Source: an uncultured Clostridia bacterium
GTDB taxonomy: Bacteria; Bacillota; Clostridia; Oscillospirales; Butyricicoccaceae
Direction of reading: 5' to 3'
Assembly: GCA_910589115.1 (NCBI GenBank)
Contig: CAJUSB010000057.1
Location: 1 to 20,119, forward strand
Length of the DNA: 20,119 nt
Shown: piece by piece, positions 7,798 through 15,328 of the stretch
Position numbering within the stretch: position 1 is the first letter of the stretch
Layout of the letters: the number at the start of each line of letters is the position of its first letter
Translations under genes and position numbers: made by a program
The notes under the pieces: model-generated
Told to the model about the DNA's origin: nothing
What the model saw: only the letters and a program-made list of their open reading frames with translations
The model's database searches: none

Positions 7798-8832
7798 TTA
7801 GGTGGTAATTGCAACCTTGAGTACGCCGTCCTGACGCGCCTGGAACAGCGCATAGGCAGCATCAATTTCCCGCAGCGGATACGTGTGCGTGATCAGCGGC
7901 GTGGTGTCAAGCCTGCCCTGCGCAATCAGATCCAGGATTTCAGCAGTTTTGCAGCCGTCAACGCCGCCGGTTTTGAATGTCAGGTTTTTGCCGTACATAT
8001 CTGGCAGCGGAAGTACCTGCGGCGCGTCATACAGCGCAACAATGGTCACAATCCCGTTCGGACGCGCACACTCCCACGCCAGGCGGAAGCTCCCCGGATC
8101 ACCCGCTGCATCAATCACAGCATCTGCGCCCCCGTGCCTGCTGTGCGCCAACACAAAGCCCACTGCATCTTCCGGCGGAACCGTCAAAACATTTGGATAA
8201 TGCAACCGCACAAACGCATGCCGCTGCGCGTCCTTTTCACATACGATGACTTGGCCGGGATGACGCAGCAGAATGCATTGCAGCGTACAAAGCCCGGTCG
8301 GCCCCGCTCCAATCAAACAAACCGTGTCCCCCTCCGATGCCTCGGAAAGCTCTGCCACCCAGTAGCCAGTCGCCAGGATGTCCCCCGCAAATAACGCCTG
8401 ACTGTCTGTCACTCCGTCCGGGATTTTGGTCAGCCCCTGGTCTGCATAAGGCACCCGCACATATTCCGCCTGCCCGCCGTCAATACGGCAGCCAAGCGCC
8501 CAGCCGCCGTTTGGGTCGGTGCAGTTATTCACCCAGCCATGACGGCAGTAAAAACACGCGCCGCAAAAGGTCTCCACATTGACCGCTACCCGGTCGCCCG
8601 GACGCACGCCGGATACTGCGCTGCCAACCTGCTCCACAACGCCTACCATCTCATGCCCTACCGTGATCCCCGGCACAGCCTGACGGACCGAACCATGCAT
8701 AATATGGAGGTCACTGGCGCAGATGCTCGCCAGCGTGACCCGCACAACTGCATCCCGCGGGCCATGCAGAACAGGCTTCGGTTTGTCCTGCAAAGCAAAT
8801 TTTCCCGGTTCCACATAGGTGTATGCAAGCAT
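7798..8832 (-). CDS. Zinc-dependent alcohol dehydrogenase, MDR superfamily (344 aa)
   Basis: This is a medium-chain dehydrogenase/reductase that oxidises or reduces an alcohol/carbonyl pair with NAD(P). Catalytic zinc ligands are Cys38 (ICASDLH), His60 and Glu61 (VGHEMVG). Structural zinc is held by four cysteines in CGACFYCRHGWVNNC (90, 93, 96, 104). The Rossmann fold shows LIGAGPTG (about 174-180), and an acidic residue in VCEKD after the second strand favours NAD over NADP. The segment IDGGQAEYVRVPYAD is typical of the threonine/sorbitol/formaldehyde-dehydrogenase-like branch, but the substrate cannot be read from sequence. I prefer the ATG at 8832, eight bases after AAAGGGAG, over the in-frame GTG at 8838, which is too close to the SD. 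It is the last gene of the DUF4180-yaaA-def-adh run, 19 bases after def. Confidence 0.9.
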   Translation of the reverse strand: MLAYTYVEPGKFALQDKPKPVLHGPRDAVVRVTLASICASDLHIMHGSVRQAVPGITVGHEMVGVVEQVGSAVSGVRPGDRVAVNVETFCGACFYCRHGWVNNCTDPNGGWALGCRIDGGQAEYVRVPYADQGLTKIPDGVTDSQALFAGDILATGYWVAELSEASEGDTVCLIGAGPTGLCTLQCILLRHPGQVIVCEKDAQRHAFVRLHYPNVLTVPPEDAVGFVLAHSRHGGADAVIDAAGDPGSFRLAWECARPNGIVTIVALYDAPQVLPLPDMYGKNLTFKTGGVDGCKTAEILDLIAQGRLDTTPLITHTYPLREIDAAYALFQARQDGVLKVAITT

Positions 8833-8851
8833 TTCCACATCTCCCTTTCCA

Positions 8852-9262
8852 CTAAATCAGAATACCGTTGCAGTGGTCGATCTCATGTTGGATAATTTGC
8901 GCCGTCCAGCCCGTAAAGGTCTTGAACCGCACCTGAAATTTTTCATTCTGGTACTGTACTTTAATGGACTTCCACCGCTTCGCCTTACGCGTTCCAGAGA
9001 GGGAAAGGCAGCCCTCTTCCGCCTCGTAATATCCAGACTTTTTAATGATTTCCGGATTCAGCATGGCCATATAACGGCCGTCATTATCAAATGCAATGAT
9101 CCTCTTTTTTACACCGATCATATTTGCCGCCATGCCGACACATCCCGCCTGATGCGCGGCCAGCGTATCCAGCAAGTCCTGCGCCGTCGGCAAATCTTCA
9201 GGGACAGCCGCCTCGGACGGCTGTGATAAAAAAGCCTCGTCCCTCATGATCTCACGTATCAA
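8852..9262 (-). CDS. Peptide-deformylase-like protein (136 aa), altered motif 1
   Basis: Peptide deformylases remove the N-formyl group from nascent proteins using a metal held by Cys and two His. Here motif 2 is EEGCLSLSG (Cys85) and motif 3 is QHEIDH (His126, Glu127, His130), so the metal site is complete. Motif 1, normally G-x-G-(L/M)-A-A-x-Q-x-G, is GCVGMAANMIG, so the conserved Gln is Met48. The protein is also short (about 165-190 residues is usual for housekeeping enzymes) and lacks a C-terminal helix extension, so it may be a specialised paralogue. The start is probably the TTG at 9262, which overlaps the yaaA stop (TTGA) and follows AGGAGGTG. This gives MIREIMRD, as in homologues I recall. 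The ATG at 9247 is a weaker alternative. Confidence 0.85.
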   Translation of the reverse strand: MIREIMRDEAFLSQPSEAAVPEDLPTAQDLLDTLAAHQAGCVGMAANMIGVKKRIIAFDNDGRYMAMLNPEIIKKSGYYEAEEGCLSLSGTRKAKRWKSIKVQYQNEKFQVRFKTFTGWTAQIIQHEIDHCNGILI

Positions 9263-10020
9263 TCCCGTTCCACCTCCTGTTGCTTTAGGAATACATACTG
9301 TTTTTTGTTGGAATCCTCCGGCGAAAACCGGTATCCCAACTCTGCAAAACCCGATATTTCCTCTGGGCTGGTGATCTGCCGTTCCGCCATCCACCGCACC
9401 ATCTGCCCCCGTGCCATCTTGCACAACGTCCCTTTTTCAATGATTTTCCCGTCTTTCCGTTCGCCAAAAATACAGGTCAGGAATCGTACCTCCGGCGGCA
9501 GATACGGCTCGACCGCTTTACTGTATTCCTTGGAAGCCAGATTCAGGATGCAGCCGGTTTCTTCTGCCAGCTTTTGGGCCAGCCGCCCGCCCCAGAATCG
9601 GTATAGCCCCGCACCGCCATTCACAGAAAGCGGAGCCTGCATTTCCAGCCGGTACGGGACAACGCCGTCAAACGGGCGCAGCAGTCCATAAAAACCGGAT
9701 AAAATCCGCAGATGTTCCCGGATATACTCTAGTTGGCCGGTTTCCAGCACGCCGGGGGCAAGATAACGGTACTGTATCCCTTCATAAGCCAGGACGGCCG
9801 GGGTCAGGCTGCGGCACAGCTCCATGCCGCGCAGGCGTTCCACATTCTGTGCGGCGATTTTGTCGTTGCATTTCCACAGCGCCTGCAACTCACCGGCAGA
9901 CAGGCTTTGCAGCGTTTGCATTAGTATTTCTGCCGAATCCAGGAATAACGGCAGTCCGTCCGGCGCAAAGCTGTCTGTATCAATCCGCATCTTTTTTGCG
10001 GGTGAAATAATAATCCGCAT
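9259..10020 (-). CDS. yaaA: Peroxide stress protein YaaA (UPF0246/DUF328, 253 aa)
   Basis: YaaA family members lower intracellular free iron and limit oxidative DNA damage under hydrogen peroxide in E. coli, and bind DNA. Family signatures here are the N-terminal IIISPAKKM (residues 3-11), YEGIQYRYL (about 79-87), LSGFYGLLRPFDGVVPYRLE (about 107-126), and NLASKEYSKAV (about 160-170). Length is normal for the family (about 250). The ATG at 10020 follows GGAGGG with 8-base spacing. It starts 32 bases after DUF4180 and its stop overlaps the def-like start, so the three are likely cotranscribed and def may be translationally coupled. No OxyR/PerR site is evident in the visible leader. Confidence 0.93.
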   Translation of the reverse strand: MRIIISPAKKMRIDTDSFAPDGLPLFLDSAEILMQTLQSLSAGELQALWKCNDKIAAQNVERLRGMELCRSLTPAVLAYEGIQYRYLAPGVLETGQLEYIREHLRILSGFYGLLRPFDGVVPYRLEMQAPLSVNGGAGLYRFWGGRLAQKLAEETGCILNLASKEYSKAVEPYLPPEVRFLTCIFGERKDGKIIEKGTLCKMARGQMVRWMAERQITSPEEISGFAELGYRFSPEDSNKKQYVFLKQQEVERD

Positions 10021-10052
10021 AGAAGCGTCCCTCCGTGTGATTCCGCCGCCCG

Positions 10053-10421
10053 CTATTGCGCGTCCGCCAGCTTTTGGATCGCCTCTTCCTTTGTCGCAGT
10101 AAAGAAGAAATCCTTTCCGCGGTTAGACTCAAAAATAAAGTCCTTCAGCGGTTTGCTGGTATAGTGGGAATAATCGCCGTAAATCGCGAGCTTAATCTGA
10201 TAGTTGATAAACTTTTGCAGGATTTCGCCTGCAATGCCCCTGCTGAGAATAAAAAAGTCATCACAAACCGCATTTTTATCAATTACGATTCGTTCCGCGC
10301 CGTTTTCATATTTTATCGTCATTGCCAAATCCAGCGCAGACTGCGTATCAGTAATGACCGGCGTATCACTGGAAACCAATGCAATTCCAATTCCATTTTC
10401 CTCAATATATTCGATTTTCAT
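10053..10421 (-). CDS. DUF4180 domain protein (122 aa)
   Basis: The product starts MKIEYIEENGIGIALVSSDT and contains DTQSALDLAMTIKYENGAER, VIDKNAVCDDFFILSRGIAG, EILQKFINYQIKLAIYGDYS and SKPLKDFIFESNRGKDFFFT. This matches the pattern of DUF4180 proteins: a small alpha/beta fold, with a D-FF-L-S-G-AGE-LQK-type centre and a C-terminal NRG segment. No biochemical role is established as far as I know; the fold resembles STAS-like regulatory domains in my judgement. An excellent SD (AAAGGAGG) lies 5-6 bases before the ATG. A terminator-like hairpin ends just upstream of that SD, so expression may be controlled by attenuation. It is first in the run leading to yaaA, def and adh. Confidence 0.85.
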   Translation of the reverse strand: MKIEYIEENGIGIALVSSDTPVITDTQSALDLAMTIKYENGAERIVIDKNAVCDDFFILSRGIAGEILQKFINYQIKLAIYGDYSHYTSKPLKDFIFESNRGKDFFFTATKEEAIQKLADAQ

Positions 10422-10449
10422 ATTATCCTCCTTTTATCAAAAACAGAAA

Positions 10450-10483
10450 GAACAGCAACCTTTGAAAAACGGGGTTGCTGTTC
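10450..10483 (-). promoter_or_regulatory. Terminator-like hairpin in the DUF4180 leader (attenuator candidate)
   Basis: On the minus strand an 11-bp perfect stem (GAACAGCAACC / GGTTGCTGTTC) with a 12-nt loop is followed by TTTCTGTTTTTG. Thirteen bases further is the DUF4180 SD. It sits about 120-180 bases after a TTGACA promoter. Either it ends a very short transcript, or it is a conditional terminator controlling the DUF4180-yaaA-def-adh operon. Confidence 0.7.
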
Positions 10484-10603
10484 CTCCATTGTTAAACCGA
10501 TTGACTCGTTATTTATCAGTCCTATTCTTTGGGGGTTCCGCTGATCTGCATTTTCTTTTTCGGGAGGCGCAAACAACAAAGAGGGGCCTGCCTCTCCTTA
10601 TAA

Positions 10604-10632
10604 AGGTTAACATAAAAGCAGGTATTTGTCAA
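10604..10632 (-). promoter_or_regulatory. Promoter candidate for the DUF4180 operon
   Basis: On the minus strand a consensus TTGACA (10627-10632) is followed by a 17-bp spacer and TAACCT (10604-10609). Predicted transcription would begin near 10597 and give a leader of about 175 bases before DUF4180. Confidence 0.65.
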
Positions 10633-10647
10633 TCGTCCCATGAAAAA

Positions 10648-10699
10648 GCAGTACGCTGCCCCACTGATCCCAAAGGGATTTTGCGGGACAGCGTACTGC
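10648..10699 (-). terminator. Rho-independent terminator of the SLH-protein gene
   Basis: On the minus strand GCAGTACGCTG pairs perfectly with CAGCGTACTGC (11 bp) across a 30-base loop, and TTTTTC follows. It lies 16 bases after the SLH gene stop and just upstream of the DUF4180 promoter. Confidence 0.88.
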
Positions 10700-10714
10700 C
10701 GTTATGCAGCTCGA

Positions 10715-13147
10715 TTATACAACGATGATCCGAATCTGTCCGCCCTCATTCAGCGGCCGGTCAGCATAAACCGTGAACCGGGAATAGCTGGCCTTTGCCT
10801 CCTGGAGCGTAATACATTTTTCAAATTTTTCTACATACACCGGTACATCCTCGGCAATGGGATAGTACCCCTTTTTGGTCTGTACGCCGGTATAGCCGTC
10901 AAAATCGGTGAGCGACACTGTGCCAAGGTTCTCCGGCACCTGTACCGAGAGTGTCGCACGCGCCTCGTTGGTCATCGCAGAGGCCGGCAGGCCGATGAAT
11001 TTATTGCGCTTCCTAAGCTCGCCGAACACATAGGTTTGCATATATTCGCGGTCAACGCTTTTGCCGTTGAGCAGCAGTGAATATGTCAGCTTAAATTCAC
11101 GATCAACGCTTTTGCCGTCAATCAGCGTGGTCATTGTCACGCGGTAGTCGGTCGCATCAAAGGTTGTGTATTCCTCTCCGCTGGCGGCGTCAATCCTGGT
11201 TTCCCCGGGAACTTCCAGCGACGTATCCTTGACTCGGCCGTAAATCCAGCTTTCACCGGTGACATCCCGCAGGGTAATGGAGGTTACTACGCCGGTACTA
11301 TCCGCCTTGAAGGAAAGGATCTGATTTTCCGGTATGACATCCTGTTTGATATCATGCACCGAAATCAGGGATAGTGGGACAAGACGGTCTACCTGTTCAA
11401 ATACCTGTACATTCGGTGAAACCTTGCGATGGCCAAGCAGACGGCCTGCAACATTCCAGTTGCCGATATCTTCGGTTTCCTCCGGCTGGTTTTTAATGCG
11501 GATGACATTCAGCTTTCCGTCTTCGTTCTGGGTAACGCGAACCTGCTGCCCAACGGCATTGCGCATCAGGCCTTCGACCATGATCGGATCGCCGTACTCA
11601 TCCTTTTCCTGATGGGGTGCAACGGGGCCGGAAATCGTCACATTATTGAACAACTGCACGGTAACCTCACTGTCGGTGCAGGCCGTGACAACGCCCTCCA
11701 TCTTAGTGACCGCACGCGGGTCGCTGACAACGCCGCAGACACGTCCATAAGGATCAAACAGCAGTGTAATGGTATCGCCGGGGCCCATCGACTTAAAGCT
11801 GGTTGCAAAGGTCTCCGGGACATCGAACCAAGTGCCGAGCACTTTAATTTTCTCCGGATAGCGGAAGGACGGGATTGCTTCATCAAAGCGTCCGGTAATG
11901 CGGCTGCTGCTGACGAGCGCTGTACGGGTTTCGCTGTTGAGCATGAGCACATCGTACATTTTGACCTGATTGTTGCGCAGGCGCTGGCCATCCTTTTCGA
12001 TACGGAAGTTGGACGGGATACTCTTTTCGGTGCCATTGATACCGAGGATGAGGATGGGGAAATTCAGGTACTGTCTGCTTGCGGAAATCACCTGGATCAC
12101 GCCGTTTTCATCGTAATGCATGGTGACGGTGCTTCCTTCATCCAGCTCCACCCAGCCCACATCATAGGCATACACTTTTCCATTCACGACCAGGGGCGTA
12201 TTGCGGGGGATATAAACGAAACCGCTGCCGTCATCACCGAGCAGTCCTTCGGGTTCAATACGGGATAGGACGATTTCGCGTGACGTACGCTGATCGGGCA
12301 GGAAGCCGCGCACGGCCTCCGTATCCTCCTTGTCAAAAATGACCGTACCATGCGAGCCGACAATCGCGGAATCAATTTCTCCTACAACGCGGCGTTTCAC
12401 CAGTTCCATTTCCTTCCCGGCCTCCTGATCGGGGTCAAACTTCCCTTCATAGAAAGCGGCATAGCCTTTTGTCAGCGAGGAATCGGTTTCGCTGGTGGCA
12501 ACGAGAATAGAATCGGTAATCGGGTCGGCCCCGGAAAGGCTGGCCAGCAGGGGCTTGCCTTCTTTATTTTCCGAGGTAAGGGTATTGCGGAACAGGATTG
12601 CAGCGTCACCGCGTGACACAGCGATATTTGGGTTTGTTGTATTGATATTGGAGAGAAGTCCCAGCGCCCTGGCCTTGGCAACGTAATCATTCGGCCAATA
12701 GGGGCCGATATCTTTCTGCTCATATCCGAGCATTCGGAGGGCTACGGTGCACGCTTCTCCGAGGGTTGCCGGATTGCTGGGGCCAAAGGTACCGTCTCCG
12801 AGGCCGCTGATAATCGGGTTTTTTTGAAAGTCGGGGTGACGGACGGCAGCGTTGACCCAGCCTGAAGCCCAATGCCCGGCGGGCACATCGGGGAAAATGG
12901 TATAGCTGCTGTAGTTATCGACATTGCTGACCCCCAGGGCGGCGACTGCGAGGCGTGTAAACTCTGCGCGGCTGAGCAGGCGGTCGGGCTCGTACTGTCC
13001 CAGGCCGTTGCCGCTGACGATACCCATACCGGCGAGTGCGCTTGCGGCCTGCTGCGTATAGTTATCTTTAATATCGGTAAAGGCCGCATCTGCGCCGGGC
13101 GTGAGAACGGAGACCGTCAGCAGCGCGGCAAGAAGTTTCCTTTTCAT
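10715..13147 (-). CDS. S-layer-homology (SLH) domain surface protein (810 aa)
   Basis: A signal peptide (MKRKLLAALLTVSVLTPGAD, cleavage near ADA-AF) leads to three SLH-type modules. Module 1 is about 22-75 (FTDIKDNYTQQA and LLSRAEFTRLAVAAL). Module 2 is about 83-145 (FPDVPAGHWASGWVNAAV, ISGLGDGTFGPSNPATLGEA). Module 3 is about 150-192 (a degenerate form with VSRGDAAILFRNTL). SLH modules bind pyruvylated secondary cell-wall polymers, so the protein should be wall-anchored. Residues about 195-810 have no domain I can name: mostly beta-type and Gly/Asp/Val-rich, with a 17-residue tandem duplication around (D/N)GKSVDRE(F/Y). The ATG at 13147 is preceded by GGGAGG; a longer frame runs back through intergenic repeats and is rejected. 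It lies on the same strand after the ABC transporter genes but 191 repeat-filled bases away. Confidence 0.9.
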   Translation of the reverse strand: MKRKLLAALLTVSVLTPGADAAFTDIKDNYTQQAASALAGMGIVSGNGLGQYEPDRLLSRAEFTRLAVAALGVSNVDNYSSYTIFPDVPAGHWASGWVNAAVRHPDFQKNPIISGLGDGTFGPSNPATLGEACTVALRMLGYEQKDIGPYWPNDYVAKARALGLLSNINTTNPNIAVSRGDAAILFRNTLTSENKEGKPLLASLSGADPITDSILVATSETDSSLTKGYAAFYEGKFDPDQEAGKEMELVKRRVVGEIDSAIVGSHGTVIFDKEDTEAVRGFLPDQRTSREIVLSRIEPEGLLGDDGSGFVYIPRNTPLVVNGKVYAYDVGWVELDEGSTVTMHYDENGVIQVISASRQYLNFPILILGINGTEKSIPSNFRIEKDGQRLRNNQVKMYDVLMLNSETRTALVSSSRITGRFDEAIPSFRYPEKIKVLGTWFDVPETFATSFKSMGPGDTITLLFDPYGRVCGVVSDPRAVTKMEGVVTACTDSEVTVQLFNNVTISGPVAPHQEKDEYGDPIMVEGLMRNAVGQQVRVTQNEDGKLNVIRIKNQPEETEDIGNWNVAGRLLGHRKVSPNVQVFEQVDRLVPLSLISVHDIKQDVIPENQILSFKADSTGVVTSITLRDVTGESWIYGRVKDTSLEVPGETRIDAASGEEYTTFDATDYRVTMTTLIDGKSVDREFKLTYSLLLNGKSVDREYMQTYVFGELRKRNKFIGLPASAMTNEARATLSVQVPENLGTVSLTDFDGYTGVQTKKGYYPIAEDVPVYVEKFEKCITLQEAKASYSRFTVYADRPLNEGGQIRIIVV

Positions 13148-13189
13148 GTATTTTTCCTCCCATGAACGATACTCGTGAACATTGAAAAA

Positions 13190-13330
13190 ATTCCGCCCAC
13201 GCAGGCCCTGCGCGGGTAACGGTCCTACGCGGGCAGCGGTCCTACGCGGACAGCGGCCCTGCGCGGGCAGCGCCAGAGGGACTCGTCCCTCTGGACTCCC
13301 TTCCATCGCCTGCGGGCGGGACGGGGGATT
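13190..13330. repeat. Dispersed GC-rich repeat, copy A, with four 17-bp tandem units
   Basis: Four 17-bp tandem units run 13204-13271 (GGCCCTGCGCGGGTAAC, GGTCCTACGCGGGCAGC, GGTCCTACGCGGACAGC, GGCCCTGCGCGGGCAGC). They abut a palindrome with a 10-bp stem at 13273-13294 (CCAGAGGGAC / GTCCCTCTGG) and then, on the minus strand, GGGAGT and the module CGTCCCGCCCGCAGGCGA. The last parts are nearly identical to 17797-17850 in the opposite orientation. This fills the gap between the permease and the SLH gene. Confidence 0.85.
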
Positions 13331-13338
13331 AAAAGTAA

Positions 13339-14565
13339 TTATTGTGTCCGCAGTGCATCAACTGGCTGCATAGAAGCGGCCTTATTTGCCGGATAAATAC
13401 CGAACACGATACCCAGCAGCGCTGAGAACAAAAACGCTCCGACAATCAGTGAAATGCTCGGCGTAACCAGGAAGGTATCAACAACCGGCATAAAGGGGTT
13501 ATCCTCCATACCGCCGAACATGGACTTCCCCCAAATCGCAGAGCCGATACAACCGAACACGATACCGATTGCGCCGCCCATACAGGAAATCACGGCGGAT
13601 TCTATGAGGAACTGGCTGATGATATCACGTTTCCTTGCGCCGATTGCCATACGAATACCAATCTCACGGGTACGCTCGGTGACAGTGACCAGCATAATAT
13701 TCATAATGCCGATGCCGCCGACCAGCAGTGAGATTGCCGCAATGCCCGCAGTCTTCGCGGATTCCTTATTCTGCTCAGTTTCCGCGCGTTCCTGCCACTG
13801 GAGATTGGAATAAACATCGAAATAGCCGTTTGTTTCAAACTTTGATTCAAATTTTTTCTTTGCGTCGCTGCAAAACTTCTTAACGCTGTCACTGTCTATG
13901 CCGCAGGCGACCAGATCAGGGGCTTCCTCCCACCCGCTGATGCGGCGCTGGAGAGAAAGCGGCAACCCGAGAAATGCGTCCTCTGTATTCAGCTTGCCGC
14001 CGTAACGTGAAGCATACACGCCAACAATGGTAAAGCTCTGACCGTTGATCTTCAATTTCTGGTCAAGAGGGCTCATTGCGCCAAAGAAATATTTACGTAC
14101 TGCATCACCAATCACGCATACGCGTGACTGGTTGCGGACGTCGGCGGCTGTTATATCCCGGCCCAGTACGATTTTCTGCCCCGTTGAATCGGAGTAGCCT
14201 TCATCAATAAAATAGCAGTTCCCTTCGTTGCCCATATCCATTTCCTTAGAACGGTATTTCGCGGTAATGCCTCCGCCGTAGGCGTACTGTCCAACGGAGG
14301 CGAGTGTTTTTCCGACCTGGCTTTTGCAGTAGTCATTCACTTCCTCGGAGAGGCGGTTATCATCCGTCCAGCGATAAATCTGGATACGGTTGGCCCCCTC
14401 CGCCTCCATTTGCAGGCGGCTGTATTTCTGCTCGGCCTGCGCGCTGGCCACCAGCACGATCACCGTTGCCACGCCGATAATGATGCCCAGCATGGTCAAC
14501 AAGGAGCGTATCTTGTTGGAAAGCACCGATTTGACCGCCATTAAAAAGGTTTGTGTCACATTCAT
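13339..14565 (-). CDS. MacB-type ABC transporter permease (408 aa)
   Basis: This is a MacB/FtsX-type permease. The N-terminal MNVTQTFLMAVKSVLSNKIR leads to TM1 (about 20-43, SLLTMLGIIIGVATVIVLVA). A large extracytoplasmic MacB-PCD domain follows (about 44-265). Three C-terminal TM segments with the FtsX signature come next: ISLLVGGIGIMNIMLVTVTE, RTREIGIRMAIGARKRDI, the AVISCMGGAIGIVFGCIG segment, and LLGIVFGIYPANKAASMQPV. It ends DALRTQ, as usual for the family. Such permeases work mechanically with a cognate ATPase and adaptor to expel peptides, antibiotics or lipoproteins. The ATG follows the ATPase stop directly (TGAATG) with GGGGG nine bases upstream, so coupling is expected. Substrate unknown. 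Confidence 0.93.
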   Translation of the reverse strand: MNVTQTFLMAVKSVLSNKIRSLLTMLGIIIGVATVIVLVASAQAEQKYSRLQMEAEGANRIQIYRWTDDNRLSEEVNDYCKSQVGKTLASVGQYAYGGGITAKYRSKEMDMGNEGNCYFIDEGYSDSTGQKIVLGRDITAADVRNQSRVCVIGDAVRKYFFGAMSPLDQKLKINGQSFTIVGVYASRYGGKLNTEDAFLGLPLSLQRRISGWEEAPDLVACGIDSDSVKKFCSDAKKKFESKFETNGYFDVYSNLQWQERAETEQNKESAKTAGIAAISLLVGGIGIMNIMLVTVTERTREIGIRMAIGARKRDIISQFLIESAVISCMGGAIGIVFGCIGSAIWGKSMFGGMEDNPFMPVVDTFLVTPSISLIVGAFLFSALLGIVFGIYPANKAASMQPVDALRTQ

Positions 14566-15312
14566 TCAGGCGTACCCCCTTCCTGCCCGGTCTGAGATGA
14601 TATGCCCGTCAGAGATGGTGACAATGCGCCGGGCCATTTCGGCGAGCTTGTTGTCATGGGTAATCAAAATAATCGAAGTCCCCTGCCGGTTGAGTTCAGA
14701 AAGCTGATCCATAATTTCCTTGCCCGAGCCGGAGTCCAGGTTGCCGGTCGGTTCATCGGCCATGATAATGGGCGGCTTTGCCGCAACTGCACGGGCGATT
14801 GCGACACGCTGCTGCTGGCCGCCGGACATTTCAGCGGGACGGTGGGACATACGTTTTTCCAGCCCGACGGCTTCCAGCGCGGCTTTGGCCAGCCTGCGGC
14901 GTTCTCCGGCGGGCATACCGCGGTAGATCAGCGGAAGCTCAACATTTTCGATTGCGGTCAGGGCGGGAATCAGATTAAACCCCTGGAAAATAAACCCGAT
15001 TTCGCGGTTGCGGATAGCTGAAAGGGTGGAGGGCGGCAGTTCGCTGACCGCCTGCCCATCCAAGTGATAGCTGCCGTATGTGGGAATATCGAGGCAGCCG
15101 AGAATATTCATCAGCGTTGACTTGCCTGAGCCGGACTGTCCAAGGATGCACAGGAATTCGCCCCAGGGCACGGCAAGCGAAATATCATCCAGGGCGCGGA
15201 CTTCATTCTCTTTGCCCTCATGATAAATTTTGCTCAGCCGCCGAACATCGATCAGCAGGCTGTCATCCGTTTCCGGGGCAGGCGGCGCAGTAGATTTCCG
15301 TTTCCAAAACAT
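14566..15312 (-). CDS. MacB-type ABC transporter ATPase (248 aa)
   Basis: This is a LolD/MacB-class nucleotide-binding protein. Walker A is GQSGSGKST (58-66), the Q-loop IFQGFNLIPALTAIENVELP (from about 108), the signature MSGGQQQRVAIARA (162-175), Walker B IIMADEPTGNLD (182-193), and the switch His in ITHD (217-220). The N-terminal 16 residues are Pro/Ala-rich and poorly conserved. The MSGGQ form of the signature is common in this subfamily. It starts 16 bases after the adaptor gene (TAAGGAGG: the SD overlaps the adaptor stop; spacing to the ATG is rather long, about 11) and is adjacent to the permease. The three genes form one transporter operon. Confidence 0.94.
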   Translation of the reverse strand: MFWKRKSTAPPAPETDDSLLIDVRRLSKIYHEGKENEVRALDDISLAVPWGEFLCILGQSGSGKSTLMNILGCLDIPTYGSYHLDGQAVSELPPSTLSAIRNREIGFIFQGFNLIPALTAIENVELPLIYRGMPAGERRRLAKAALEAVGLEKRMSHRPAEMSGGQQQRVAIARAVAAKPPIIMADEPTGNLDSGSGKEIMDQLSELNRQGTSIILITHDNKLAEMARRIVTISDGHIISDRAGRGYA

Positions 15313-15328
15313 AAGTGTATGCGCCTCC

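Noticed and set aside
10418..10489. 23-codon frame whose TGA overlaps the DUF4180 ATG, as a leader peptide.
   Set aside because: It has no SD before its ATG and is made mostly of the terminator hairpin; the ATGA overlap is probably coincidence.
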